From Pseudomonas asiatica (GTDB lineage: Bacteria > Pseudomonadota > Gammaproteobacteria > Pseudomonadales > Pseudomonadaceae): DNA of 64,000 nucleotides. The notes beneath the pieces were generated by a model. It was given only the letters and a program-made list of their open reading frames with translations, was not told where the DNA came from and did not search any database. Positions 8,522-17,302 of the stretch are shown piece by piece (the first letter of the stretch is position 1; the number at the start of each line of letters is the position of its first letter). The position numbers and the translations under genes were made by a program. The stretch spans positions 872,001 to 936,000 of the forward strand of contig NZ_CP157874.1 of NCBI RefSeq assembly GCF_040214835.1, written 5' to 3'.

Positions 8522-8614
8522 GGCCATTCGCGGGTAAACCCGCTCCCACAGGTACTGCACCATTGCAAAGGCTGGTGCAGTACCTGTGGGAGCGGGTTTA
8601 CCCGCGAATAGGCC
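8522..8614. repeat. REP pair with about 41-nt near-perfect arms
   Basis: The arms 8522-8562 and 8573-8614 are almost perfectly complementary, well beyond the usual REP core. The REP unit is the GGGTTTACCC loop type on both sides, and the pairing continues through ACAGGTACTGCACCA to a 10-nt loop. It separates the divergent hydroxyacid dehydrogenase and acyl-CoA ligase genes. Confidence 0.92.
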
Positions 8615-8797
8615 ATCAGCTTCACCACATAACCTGAAGCTGCCGCCGCAGTGTCTAGTTCAACCTTGCCGCCCGTCAACGCCCCCCACTCATACCTCCA
8701 CCATGCAAATCATTCCTTCGGCTGATTTAGCCGTCACATTGGCGAACTACAGTAGTTCCCAGACTTGTCCGGCCCGCTTTTCAGAAAAGGGATACCC

Positions 8798-10480
8798 ATG
8801 TTGCAGACCCGCATCATCAAGCCCGCCGAGGGCGCCTACGCCTACCCCCTGCTGATCAAGCGCCTGCTGATGTCTGGCAGCCGCTATGAAAAGACCCGCG
8901 AAATCGTCTACCGCGACCAGTTGCGGCTGACCTACCCGCAACTCAACGAGCGCATCGCGCGCCTGGCCAACGTGCTGAGCGAAGCCGGGGTAAAGGCCGG
9001 TGACACCGTGGCGGTGATGGACTGGGACAGCCACCGCTATCTGGAATGCATGTTCGCCATCCCGATGATCGGCGCGGTGGTGCACACCATCAACGTGCGC
9101 CTGTCGCCCGAGCAGATTCTCTACACCATGAACCACGCCGAAGACCGCGTGGTGCTGGTCAACAGCGACTTCGTCGGCCTGTACCAGGGCATCGCGGGGC
9201 AACTGACCACTGTCGACAAGACCGTGCTGCTGACCGACGGCCCGGACAAGACAGCCGAGCTGCCCAACCTGGTGGGCGAGTACGAACAACTGCTGGCCGC
9301 TGCCAGCCCGCGCTACGACTTCCCGGACTTCGACGAGAACTCGGTGGCCACCACTTTCTACACCACCGGCACCACCGGCAACCCCAAGGGGGTGTACTTC
9401 ACCCACCGGCAACTGGTGCTGCATACCCTGGCCGAAGCTTCGGTTACCGGCAGCATCGACAGCGTGCGCCTGCTGGGCAGCAACGACGTGTACATGCCCA
9501 TCACGCCGATGTTCCATGTGCACGCCTGGGGCATTCCCTACGCCGCCACCATGCTCGGCATGAAGCAGGTGTATCCGGGGCGCTACGAGCCGGACATGCT
9601 GGTCAAGCTGTGGCGCGAAGAGAAGGTCACCTTCTCCCATTGCGTGCCGACCATCCTGCAGATGCTGCTCAACTGCCCGACCTCCCAAGGTCAGGACTTC
9701 GGCGGCTGGAAGATCATCATCGGCGGCAGCGCACTCAACCGCTCGTTGTACCAGGCCGCCCTGGCACGCGGCATCCAGCTGACCGCCGCGTATGGCATGT
9801 CCGAGACCTGCCCGCTGATTTCCGCCGCCCACCTGAACGACGAACTGCAGGCCGGCAGCGAGGATGAGCGCGTCACCTACCGCATCAAGGCCGGCGTGCC
9901 GGTGCCGCTGGTCGAGGCGGCCATCGTCGACGGCGACGGCAACTTCCTGCCCGCCGATGGTGAAACTCAGGGCGAGCTGGTGCTGCGTGCGCCGTGGCTG
10001 ACCATGGGCTACTTCAAGGAACCGGAGAAGAGCGAGGAGCTGTGGCAGGGGGGCTGGTTGCACACCGGCGATGTCGCCACGCTCGACGGCATGGGCTACA
10101 TCGACATCCGCGACCGCATCAAGGATGTGATCAAGACCGGTGGCGAATGGATTTCCTCGCTCGACCTCGAAGACCTGATCAGCCGTCACCCGGCCGTGCG
10201 CGAAGTGGCGGTGGTAGGGGTGGCCGACCCGCAGTGGGGTGAACGCCCGTTTGCCCTGCTGGTTGTGCGCGAAGGCCAGGTCATCGACGCCAAGGCGCTG
10301 AAGGAACATCTCAAGCCGTTCGTCGAGCAAGGGCACATCAACAAGTGGGCGATTCCAAGCCAGATCGCCGTTGTTACCGAAATTCCCAAGACCAGTGTCG
10401 GCAAGCTGGACAAGAAACGCATCCGCCAGGACATCGTCCAGTGGCAGGCCAGCAACAGCGCGTTCCTCTCCACGCTGTAA
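8798..10480 (+). CDS. Medium-chain fatty acid-CoA ligase (AlkK-like)
   Basis: The 560-residue AMP-forming acyl-CoA synthetase activates fatty acids with ATP and CoA. The P-loop TTGTTGNPKG lies near residues 189-198, the AYGMSETCP motif near 330, and the GWLHTGDVATLD and GEWISSLDLEDLI motifs define the hinge and C-terminal domain, with the catalytic Lys in KTSVGKLDKK. The pattern is closest to AlkK-type medium-chain ligases. ATG 8798 has AAAAGGGA upstream; an in-frame ATG 33 nt earlier is less well placed. Downstream lie the DUF1302 and DUF1329 genes and a LuxR regulator, suggesting a locus for uptake or use of hydrophobic acids. Confidence 0.88.
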   Translation: MLQTRIIKPAEGAYAYPLLIKRLLMSGSRYEKTREIVYRDQLRLTYPQLNERIARLANVLSEAGVKAGDTVAVMDWDSHRYLECMFAIPMIGAVVHTINVRLSPEQILYTMNHAEDRVVLVNSDFVGLYQGIAGQLTTVDKTVLLTDGPDKTAELPNLVGEYEQLLAAASPRYDFPDFDENSVATTFYTTGTTGNPKGVYFTHRQLVLHTLAEASVTGSIDSVRLLGSNDVYMPITPMFHVHAWGIPYAATMLGMKQVYPGRYEPDMLVKLWREEKVTFSHCVPTILQMLLNCPTSQGQDFGGWKIIIGGSALNRSLYQAALARGIQLTAAYGMSETCPLISAAHLNDELQAGSEDERVTYRIKAGVPVPLVEAAIVDGDGNFLPADGETQGELVLRAPWLTMGYFKEPEKSEELWQGGWLHTGDVATLDGMGYIDIRDRIKDVIKTGGEWISSLDLEDLISRHPAVREVAVVGVADPQWGERPFALLVVREGQVIDAKALKEHLKPFVEQGHINKWAIPSQIAVVTEIPKTSVGKLDKKRIRQDIVQWQASNSAFLSTL

Positions 10481-10484
10481 CCGC

Positions 10485-10520
10485 CATGCGGGTCGCGTAC
10501 CGCAGCACGCGACCCGCATG
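10485..10520. terminator. Perfect 14-bp hairpin after the acyl-CoA ligase
   Basis: CATGCGGGTCGCGT (10485-10498) and ACGCGACCCGCATG (10507-10520) are perfect reverse complements around an 8-nt loop. It starts 5 nt after the stop codon. There is no T tract, so it is not a classical intrinsic terminator; it may stabilise a 3' end or act with a Rho-type stop. Confidence 0.6.
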
Positions 10521-10783
10521 CTAGAGGGGTGGAGCCTTGCCAAACGGCAGAAATACGCCATCCTTTAGCACTGCCAGCGCGCAGCCGGGGCAACATGGCA
10601 GCGAGTTGGCCGCACGGAGCGCAAATCACACTTTAGAGGGATCAAGCGCCTGTGCCTTGCTGGCTATAGTCGGGGCCAGGGGATTTTCAGGAATGGGGGA
10701 GGCGACATGCGCAAGCCGTGTCGCCGCGGGCGCAAGCCTGCAAACCGGTCGCTCGGGCCGTTCTTGAAAGGACTCACTGCCAT

Positions 10784-10803
10784 AACAAAAAAAGTACATG
10801 GAG
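10784..10803 (+). promoter_or_regulatory. Candidate Crc/Hfq A-rich site before the DUF1302 gene
   Basis: AACAAAAAAA (10784-10793) fits the AAnAAnAA motif bound by Hfq with Crc in Pseudomonas catabolite repression, and it ends about 7 nt before the ribosome site (GGAG, 10800-10803) of the start at 10812. The motif is short and could occur by chance. Confidence 0.4.
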
Positions 10804-10811
10804 TAGCGTCG

Positions 10812-12698
10812 ATGAAATCTGCAAACCTGTTCTGGCGCCGGGCCAAGTTGCCCCTGGCTGTCAGCCTTGCTTCCACGCTCGCAAGTCCTGCTTTCGCTGT
10901 CAGTTTCAACATTGGTGAAATCGAAGGCCAGTTCGACTCGTCGCTCTCCATCGGCGCCAGCTGGTCGACGGCCAACCCCAACAAGAACCTGATCGGGGTG
11001 AACAACGGCGGCAAGGGCCTGTCGCAGACATCCGACGATGGCCACCTGAACTTCAAGAAGGGCGAAACCTTCTCCAAGATCTTCAAGGGCATCCATGACC
11101 TGGAGCTCAAGTACGGCGACACCGGCGTGTTCGTCCGCGGCAAGTACTGGTACGACTTCGAACTGAAGGACGAAGGCCGCGAGTTCAAGGACATCAGCGA
11201 CTCCAACCGCAAGGAAGGCGCCAAATCGTCCGGTGCCGAGCTGCTCGACGCGTTCGTCTATCACAACTACTCCATCGGCGATCAGCCAGGCTCGGTGCGC
11301 CTGGGCAAGCAGGTGGTGAGCTGGGGTGAAAGTACCTTCATCGGTGGCGGTATCAACTCGATCAACCCGATCGACGTAGCTGCCTTCCGCCGTCCGGGGG
11401 CCGAGATCAAGGAAGGCCTGATTCCGGTCAACATGTTCTACATCTCGCAAAGCCTGACCGACAACCTGTCGGCCGAGGCCTTCTACCAGATCGAATGGGA
11501 CCAGACGGTCGTCGACAACTGCGGCACCTTCTTCTCCCAGCCGGACATCATTGCCGACGGCTGTACCAATAACCTGCGTGTGCTCAACAGCAGCCGCACA
11601 GTGCCGGGGGCGGCGCAGCAGTTCCTTGCCACCCGTGGCGTGGACATCAACGAGGAAGGGGTGATGGTGCGCCGTGGCGCCGACCGCGATGCACGTGACA
11701 GCGGCCAGTTCGGTGTGGCCATGCGCTACATGTTCGAGCCGCTGGACACCGAGTTCGGTGCCTACTTCATGAACTATCACAGCCGTGCGCCGATCTTCAG
11801 CGCTACAGGGGCTGCGCCTTCTGTGTTCGCCGGGTTGAGCGCCCTGCCTGCACAGCTGCGCGCTCTGGCACCCCTGATCGTGGCGGGTAATTCCGAGTAC
11901 TTTGTCGAATATCCCGAGGATATCCGCCTCTATGGCTTGAGTTTCTCCACCACGCTGCCTACAGGGACAGCCTGGAGCGGTGAACTCAGCTACCGCCCCA
12001 ACGCGCCAGTGCAACTCAATACCACTGATATCTTGTTCGCCGGGGTCCGCCCCATTGGCGGCGCTTTGAGCAATGCTTCGCTGCTGACCGGTACGCCGGG
12101 GCAGGACCTGCACGGGTATCGTCGCAAGGAAATCACTCAATTCCAGACCACCCTGACGCACTTCTTCGACCAGGTGATGGGCGCCAGCCGCATGACCGTG
12201 GTGGGCGAGGTGGGTGTCACCCATGTGGGTGGCCTCGAAAACGCACACGACACTCGCTACGGTCGCGATCCAGTGTTCGGCCCTGGCCCACTGCCTTCCA
12301 CCGGTGGTGCCGATACCTGCCAGGCACTCAACGCCAGCACCATCGCAGGCGCCGGCGCCGGTGCATCCACTGCCAACCTGAACCGCAACTGCGAGAACGA
12401 CGGCTACACCACCAGTACTTCCTGGGGTTACCGCGCCCGTGTCATCTGGGACTACAACGACGTCTTCGCCGGGGTCAACCTGAAGCCGAGCGTGGCCTGG
12501 TCGCATGATGTCTCCGGCTATTCGCCCGGCCCTGGCGCCAACTTCGAGGAAGGCCGCAAGGCCGTCAGCCTGGGCCTCGACGCCGAGTACCAGAACACCT
12601 ACACGGCAAGCCTGTCGTACACCAACTTCTTCGATGGCAAGTACACCACCGTGGATGACCGCGACTTCGTCGCCCTCAGCTTCGGCGTGAACTTCTAA
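10812..12698 (+). CDS. DUF1302 family exported protein
   Basis: The 628-residue product has a signal peptide ending near residue 28 (SPAFA-VSF), then a long Gly/Asn/aromatic-rich beta-type sequence ending in an aromatic residue (FGVNF), as expected of an outer-membrane barrel. DUF1302 proteins commonly sit beside DUF1329 partners in loci for hydrophobic compounds; export or import of such compounds is inferred from context only. I chose ATG 10812, which gives a clean signal peptide; a start at 10707 with GGGGGAGG upstream would add 35 basic residues. The DUF1329 gene begins 25 nt after the stop, so they are co-transcribed. Confidence 0.83.
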   Translation: MKSANLFWRRAKLPLAVSLASTLASPAFAVSFNIGEIEGQFDSSLSIGASWSTANPNKNLIGVNNGGKGLSQTSDDGHLNFKKGETFSKIFKGIHDLELKYGDTGVFVRGKYWYDFELKDEGREFKDISDSNRKEGAKSSGAELLDAFVYHNYSIGDQPGSVRLGKQVVSWGESTFIGGGINSINPIDVAAFRRPGAEIKEGLIPVNMFYISQSLTDNLSAEAFYQIEWDQTVVDNCGTFFSQPDIIADGCTNNLRVLNSSRTVPGAAQQFLATRGVDINEEGVMVRRGADRDARDSGQFGVAMRYMFEPLDTEFGAYFMNYHSRAPIFSATGAAPSVFAGLSALPAQLRALAPLIVAGNSEYFVEYPEDIRLYGLSFSTTLPTGTAWSGELSYRPNAPVQLNTTDILFAGVRPIGGALSNASLLTGTPGQDLHGYRRKEITQFQTTLTHFFDQVMGASRMTVVGEVGVTHVGGLENAHDTRYGRDPVFGPGPLPSTGGADTCQALNASTIAGAGAGASTANLNRNCENDGYTTSTSWGYRARVIWDYNDVFAGVNLKPSVAWSHDVSGYSPGPGANFEEGRKAVSLGLDAEYQNTYTASLSYTNFFDGKYTTVDDRDFVALSFGVNF

Positions 12699-12723
12699 GC
12701 ATACAGATCCAGGACGACACGAC

Positions 12724-14088
12724 ATGAACAAGACCAGAAGTCTGCTGCAAGCCGGTGTGCTGGGCCTGTCCCTGCTGGCGACCAGCGTCATGGCTGCAGT
12801 ATCCGCCGACGAGGCGGCCAAGCTGGGCAGTACCCTGACCCCGATGGGCGCCGAAAAGGCCGGCAACGCCGATGGCTCGATCGGCCCGTGGGAGCCGCTG
12901 TCGAAGAGCGCGGGCAGTGCCGACGGCAAGGGCTTCCTGTCCGACCCGTACGGCAGCGACAAGCCGCTGTTCACCATCACCGCGCAGAACGCCGACCAGT
13001 ACAAGGACAAGCTCTCGCCGGGCCAGCTGGCCATGCTCAAGCGCTACCCGGACACCTTCAAGATCCCGGTATTCAAGACCCATCGCGGTTCCACGGTGCC
13101 GGCCGACGTGTTCGCCGCCATCAAGGAGAACGCCACCAAGACCACCCTGGTCGAAGGCGGCAACGGCCTGAGCAACTTCCGCACGGCTGTACCGTTCCCG
13201 ATCCCCAAAAGCGGCCTGGAGGTGATCTGGAACCACATCACCCGCTACCGGGGTGGCAGCGTCAGCCGCCTGGTGACCCAGGCCACGCCACAGCAGAACG
13301 GCTCCTTCAACCCTGTGTACTTCTCCGACCAGTTCGTCTTCCGCGACAAGATGAAGGATTACGACCCGAACAACCCGGGCAACATCCTGTTCTACTTCAA
13401 GCAGGAGGTGACCGCGCCCGCGCGCCTGGCCGGTACCGTGCTGCTGGTACACGAAACCCTCGACCAGGTGAAGGAACCGCGCAAGGCGTGGATCTACAAC
13501 GCAGGCCAACGCCGCGTGCGCCAGGCACCGCAAGTGTCGTACGACGGCCCGGGTACCGCCGCCGACGGTTTGCGCACCTCGGACAACCTGGACATGTTCA
13601 ACGGTGCGCCGGACCGCTATGACTGGAAGCTGGAAGGCAAGAAGGAGATGTACATCGCGTCCAACGCCTTCAAGCTCGACGACCCCAAGCTCAAGTACAC
13701 CGACATCATCAAGGCCGGGCACATCAACCAGGACCTTTCCCGTTACGAGCTGCGCCGCGTGTGGCACGTGGTCGCGACCCTCAAGCCAGGCCAGCGGCAC
13801 ATCTATGCCAAGCGTGACTTCTACATCGACGAGGACACCTGGCAGGCTGCGGTGATCGACCAGTACGACGGCCGTGGCCAGCTGTGGCGCGTGTCCGAGG
13901 CACATGCCCAGCCGTACTACAACGTGGAAGTGCCGTGGTACACCCTGGAGACTATCTACGACCTGCAGTCGGGCCGTTACCTGGCCCTGGGCATGAAGAA
14001 CGAAGAGAAGCGCGCCTACGACTTCGGCTTCAGCGCCAGCAAGGCGGACTTCCAGCCAGCGGCACTGCGCCAGTCGGGTATTCGCTAA
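12724..14088 (+). CDS. DUF1329 family periplasmic protein
   Basis: The 454-residue protein has a signal peptide (cleavage near residue 24, SVMA-AVS) and the characteristic DUF1329 sequence, including WIYNAGQRRVRQAP near residue 257, YDWKLEGKKEM near 300 and a C-terminal block RYLALGMKNEEK. Members are thought to have a LolB-like beta fold for holding lipid-like ligands in the periplasm. It is paired with the DUF1302 barrel, so transport of a hydrophobic substrate across the envelope is plausible but inferred. A strong terminator follows. Confidence 0.85.
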   Translation: MNKTRSLLQAGVLGLSLLATSVMAAVSADEAAKLGSTLTPMGAEKAGNADGSIGPWEPLSKSAGSADGKGFLSDPYGSDKPLFTITAQNADQYKDKLSPGQLAMLKRYPDTFKIPVFKTHRGSTVPADVFAAIKENATKTTLVEGGNGLSNFRTAVPFPIPKSGLEVIWNHITRYRGGSVSRLVTQATPQQNGSFNPVYFSDQFVFRDKMKDYDPNNPGNILFYFKQEVTAPARLAGTVLLVHETLDQVKEPRKAWIYNAGQRRVRQAPQVSYDGPGTAADGLRTSDNLDMFNGAPDRYDWKLEGKKEMYIASNAFKLDDPKLKYTDIIKAGHINQDLSRYELRRVWHVVATLKPGQRHIYAKRDFYIDEDTWQAAVIDQYDGRGQLWRVSEAHAQPYYNVEVPWYTLETIYDLQSGRYLALGMKNEEKRAYDFGFSASKADFQPAALRQSGIR

Positions 14089-14107
14089 GTATCGCGTAAC
14101 CTCGGAG

Positions 14108-14137
14108 CGCCCCGGCTTGACCGGGGCGTTTCATTTT
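14108..14137 (+). terminator. Rho-independent terminator after DUF1329
   Basis: CGCCCCGG (14108-14115) and CCGGGGCG (14121-14128) form a perfect 8-bp stem with a 5-nt loop, followed by TTTCATTTT. Confidence 0.88.
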
Positions 14138-14140
14138 CCT

Positions 14141-14244
14141 GTACCGGCCTCTTCGCGGGTGAACCCGCTCCCACAGGTACTGCACTGGACTTGAAACCTG
14201 TGCAATCCCTGTGGGAGCGGGTTCACCCGCGAAGGGGCCGGTAC
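14141..14244. repeat. REP pair, TTCACCC loop type
   Basis: Inverted REP units with GTACCGGCC / GGCCGGTAC outer arms, both with the GGGTTCACCC loop, located directly after the DUF1329 terminator. Confidence 0.9.
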
Positions 14245-14426
14245 AGCAATAAAGCTGGTGAATACCTCAGCAAACCCCCGCCCCAGCCCCTGTCCATCAA
14301 CCATGTTGCTTTTTGTCGCAGTCTTTTCCAGGGGAATTGCGCCCATCATCTTCAAATACGCAGCGTTACCCGCTAGTCTCGCAAGCATCCATACCGCCGT
14401 AGTCTTCCAACCAGAACGAGCCGGCC

Positions 14427-17144
14427 ATGACAGATCTGTCCCGTACGCATGGATTCGCCAGCCAGGCCCTGGGCCTGCTGGACGGGCGTTTCTTCCGGCC
14501 GCCCTTGCCGGACGGCCATGTGCCGCGCCTGCGCCTTTGCCAGCGGCTGCAAGCCGGCCTCGGCGGGCGGCTGTTGCTGGTCAATGCCCCGGCGGGTTTC
14601 GGCAAAAGCTCCCTGGCCATCGAATTTTGCGAAGCGCTGCCCGAGCACTGGCGTAGCCTGTGGCTGGGCCTGAGCCAACGGGATGCCGACCCTGGCCGCT
14701 TCCTCGAACGCCTGCTCGAAGGCCTGCAGCAGTACTGTCCGGCGCTGGGCGGCCAGGCCATGGGCCTGCTGAAAATGCGCCAGCGCCACCAGCCGTTCGC
14801 CTTCGAGGAATGGCTCGACGGTCTGCTCGACGAGCTGGCGCTGTACCTGCAAGCCGATACGCCCTTGTTGCTGGTGCTGGACGACTATCACCTGGCCCAG
14901 GGGCCGGTGCTCGACCGTTGCCTGCAGTTCTTCCTCAATCACCTGCCCCCCGGCCTGGTGCTGCTGGTCACCAGCCGCCAGCGCCCGGACTGGCACCTGG
15001 CGCGCCTGCGCCTGTCGCGGCAATTGGTCGAGCTCAACGAACAGGACTTGCGCCTTACCGCCGAAGAGTCGCTGGCGGTGATCGGTCGCCAACCCACCGG
15101 GCTGCGTGGCCAGGCCCTGGACAACCTGATCCAGCGCAGCGACGGTTGGGTGGCCGGGTTGCGTTTCTGGCAACTGGCGGCCAGCGAGTCCGCAGATGAG
15201 CAGGCCTTGCCCCAGGCCTTGCACGGCGGCGAGGGCCTGATCCGCGACTATCTGCTGGAAGAAGTCATCGACATGCTGCCCGCCGATGTGCAGGCCTTCC
15301 TGTACGAAACGGCCTGCCAGGAGCGTTTCTGCGCCCCGTTGTGCGATGCCGTGCGCGGCCGCCACGACAGCGCCGCGATCCTGCGCTTCTTGCAGGCGCA
15401 CCAGGTGTTCCTGGTGCCGCTGGACGAGCATGGCCACTGGTTCCGCTATCACCACCTGTTCTCCGACCTGCTGCGCAGCCGCCAGGCCAGCGAGCCGCTG
15501 GCCGGCCTGCAGTTGCGTGCCTGCCGCTGGTTCGAAAGCCAGGGCCTGCTGGACGAAGCGGTGGAGCAGGCGCTGCGGGCCGGTCACCTCGATGTCGCCG
15601 CCGACCTGGTGCAGAGCCTGTCCGAGGAGCAACTGCTGGCCGAACAGAACGTCGGCATGTTGCTGCGCTGGAAGATGGACCTGCCCGACAGCCTGCTGAT
15701 CAGCACGCCGCGGCTGATCGTGCTGTACAGCTGGGCGTTGGGCCTGGCGTGCCAGCTGGACGCGGCCGAGGAGCTGGCGGGTTATCTCAGCCGCTTCCTG
15801 CCCGCGCCCTCGGCGACCGCGCAAAAGTCCATGCTGGCCCAGTGGCTGGCGCTGAGTGGTGTGATCGCCCGTGGCCGTGGCGACCGCGAGCGCACCCTGG
15901 CCTATTGCGGCGAAGCGCTGCAGAGCCTGCCGAGCAAGCGTTATGGCCAACGCCTGGTGTGCCTGTCGACGCTGTCCAACCTGGCGATTGCCGATGGCGA
16001 TTTCTGGCGGGCCCGCGGCTGGAACCGTGAGGCCCTGGAGCTGGCCCAGCGCGTTGGCAACCCATTGTTCGAGGCCCTGGCCCATTACGACCGGGCGCGG
16101 GTGCTGCATGCCCGTGGCGAGGTGTTGCGCGCACTGGACGAAGTGCGCGAGGGGCTGCAACGCCTGCAAGGGCTGTCGGCACAGCGGCTGTATGCCGTGC
16201 GCGCCCGCCTGACGCTTTACGAAGGCTACCTGCTGGTATCGCGCCTGCAGCCGTCCCAGGGCCGTGCACGCTTGCGTGCGGGGCTGGGCGAGGCGCGGGC
16301 CTGTCGCGATATCAGCGTGCTCATCGGCCACTGCGTGATCGCTACGCTCGATGGCCGGGAAGGGCACTTTGCCGAGGCTTTTGCCGAACTGGCCGAGGCC
16401 GAGCGGCTGATGCACATCTGGGATGTGCCGCCGGTCTACTACCTGGCCATGATCACCCTGGTCAAATGCGAGTTGTGGCTGGCACAGGGGCGCATCGACC
16501 TGGCCGAGTCCTGGCTGCTGCGCCTGGGCCAGACCTATGGTGGCGAGCAACCGGCGGCGGCCCCGGAGTTCCACCCGTTGCTGCCGTTGCACATCGCCTT
16601 GCAGCAGGCATCGCTCGAACGTATCCAGTCGCGTAGCGACGACGCGGCGCAACGCCTGGCCAGCCTGGTCGAGCGCGGCCAGGCTAGTGGCGGCATGATG
16701 CTCAGCGTCAGTGCCCTGTGCCAGTGGCTTGGCTTGTTGCTGGGCGAAGGCCGGGAAGAGCAGGCCGCCCAGTTGTTGCCACGGTTGCTGGAGGCAGCCC
16801 AAGGCGGCGTGCTGCAACCGTTCCAGCCTTTGCTGGAGCAGCACCCGCAGTGGCTTTTCGAACAGCTGCAGGCAGTTGCCGCCTGCTCGGTGCAGGGCGA
16901 ACTGCTCAAGCGCCTGCCACCGCTGCCGAGCGTCAGCACCGGCAGCGGCGAAGCCCTGAGTAGCCGCGAGCTGGCCGTGCTCGAGCTGATTGCCCAAGGC
17001 TGTTCCAACCAGCAGATCAGCGAGCGGCTGTTCATTTCCCTGCACACGGTGAAAACCCACGCCAGCCATATCAACAGCAAGCTGGGGGTGGAGCGGCGTA
17101 CCCAGGCGGTGGCCAAGGCCAAGTCCCTGGGAATGCTGGCGTGA
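14427..17144 (+). CDS. LuxR-family ATP-dependent regulator (MalT/LAL type)
   Basis: A 905-residue large ATP-binding LuxR regulator. The Walker A motif NAPAGFGKSS is at residues 53-62, and Walker B is LLLVLDDYH near residue 150. A long helical repeat (TPR-like) region fills the middle. The C terminus, from about 843, is a LuxR helix-turn-helix (LSSRELAVLELIAQGCSNQQ and VKTHASHINSKL). MalT-type proteins bind ATP and an inducer and activate nearby genes. The neighbours (acyl-CoA ligase, DUF1302, DUF1329) are the likely targets. From memory P. aeruginosa PA3921-PA3924 shows the same grouping, which I could not check. Confidence 0.87.
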   Translation: MTDLSRTHGFASQALGLLDGRFFRPPLPDGHVPRLRLCQRLQAGLGGRLLLVNAPAGFGKSSLAIEFCEALPEHWRSLWLGLSQRDADPGRFLERLLEGLQQYCPALGGQAMGLLKMRQRHQPFAFEEWLDGLLDELALYLQADTPLLLVLDDYHLAQGPVLDRCLQFFLNHLPPGLVLLVTSRQRPDWHLARLRLSRQLVELNEQDLRLTAEESLAVIGRQPTGLRGQALDNLIQRSDGWVAGLRFWQLAASESADEQALPQALHGGEGLIRDYLLEEVIDMLPADVQAFLYETACQERFCAPLCDAVRGRHDSAAILRFLQAHQVFLVPLDEHGHWFRYHHLFSDLLRSRQASEPLAGLQLRACRWFESQGLLDEAVEQALRAGHLDVAADLVQSLSEEQLLAEQNVGMLLRWKMDLPDSLLISTPRLIVLYSWALGLACQLDAAEELAGYLSRFLPAPSATAQKSMLAQWLALSGVIARGRGDRERTLAYCGEALQSLPSKRYGQRLVCLSTLSNLAIADGDFWRARGWNREALELAQRVGNPLFEALAHYDRARVLHARGEVLRALDEVREGLQRLQGLSAQRLYAVRARLTLYEGYLLVSRLQPSQGRARLRAGLGEARACRDISVLIGHCVIATLDGREGHFAEAFAELAEAERLMHIWDVPPVYYLAMITLVKCELWLAQGRIDLAESWLLRLGQTYGGEQPAAAPEFHPLLPLHIALQQASLERIQSRSDDAAQRLASLVERGQASGGMMLSVSALCQWLGLLLGEGREEQAAQLLPRLLEAAQGGVLQPFQPLLEQHPQWLFEQLQAVAACSVQGELLKRLPPLPSVSTGSGEALSSRELAVLELIAQGCSNQQISERLFISLHTVKTHASHINSKLGVERRTQAVAKAKSLGMLA

Positions 17145-17302
17145 AATAGCCCTGCAGAGCCTTGTTCGCTAAAGTGATGGCGCCAGGCCATCGTTCGTGG
17201 CCGCCAACGCTCTACCCTCATCTTTCCCGACCAGCTGCCGATACAGCTATCGGTGGCATCGCCTCGCGCGATTTTTCAATCATTCCAAGGCAGGTCGTGT
17301 TG

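Noticed and set aside
14373..17069. An 898-codon minus-strand open frame opposite the LuxR regulator.
   Set aside because: It mirrors the codons of the LuxR gene and has no ribosome site or domain.
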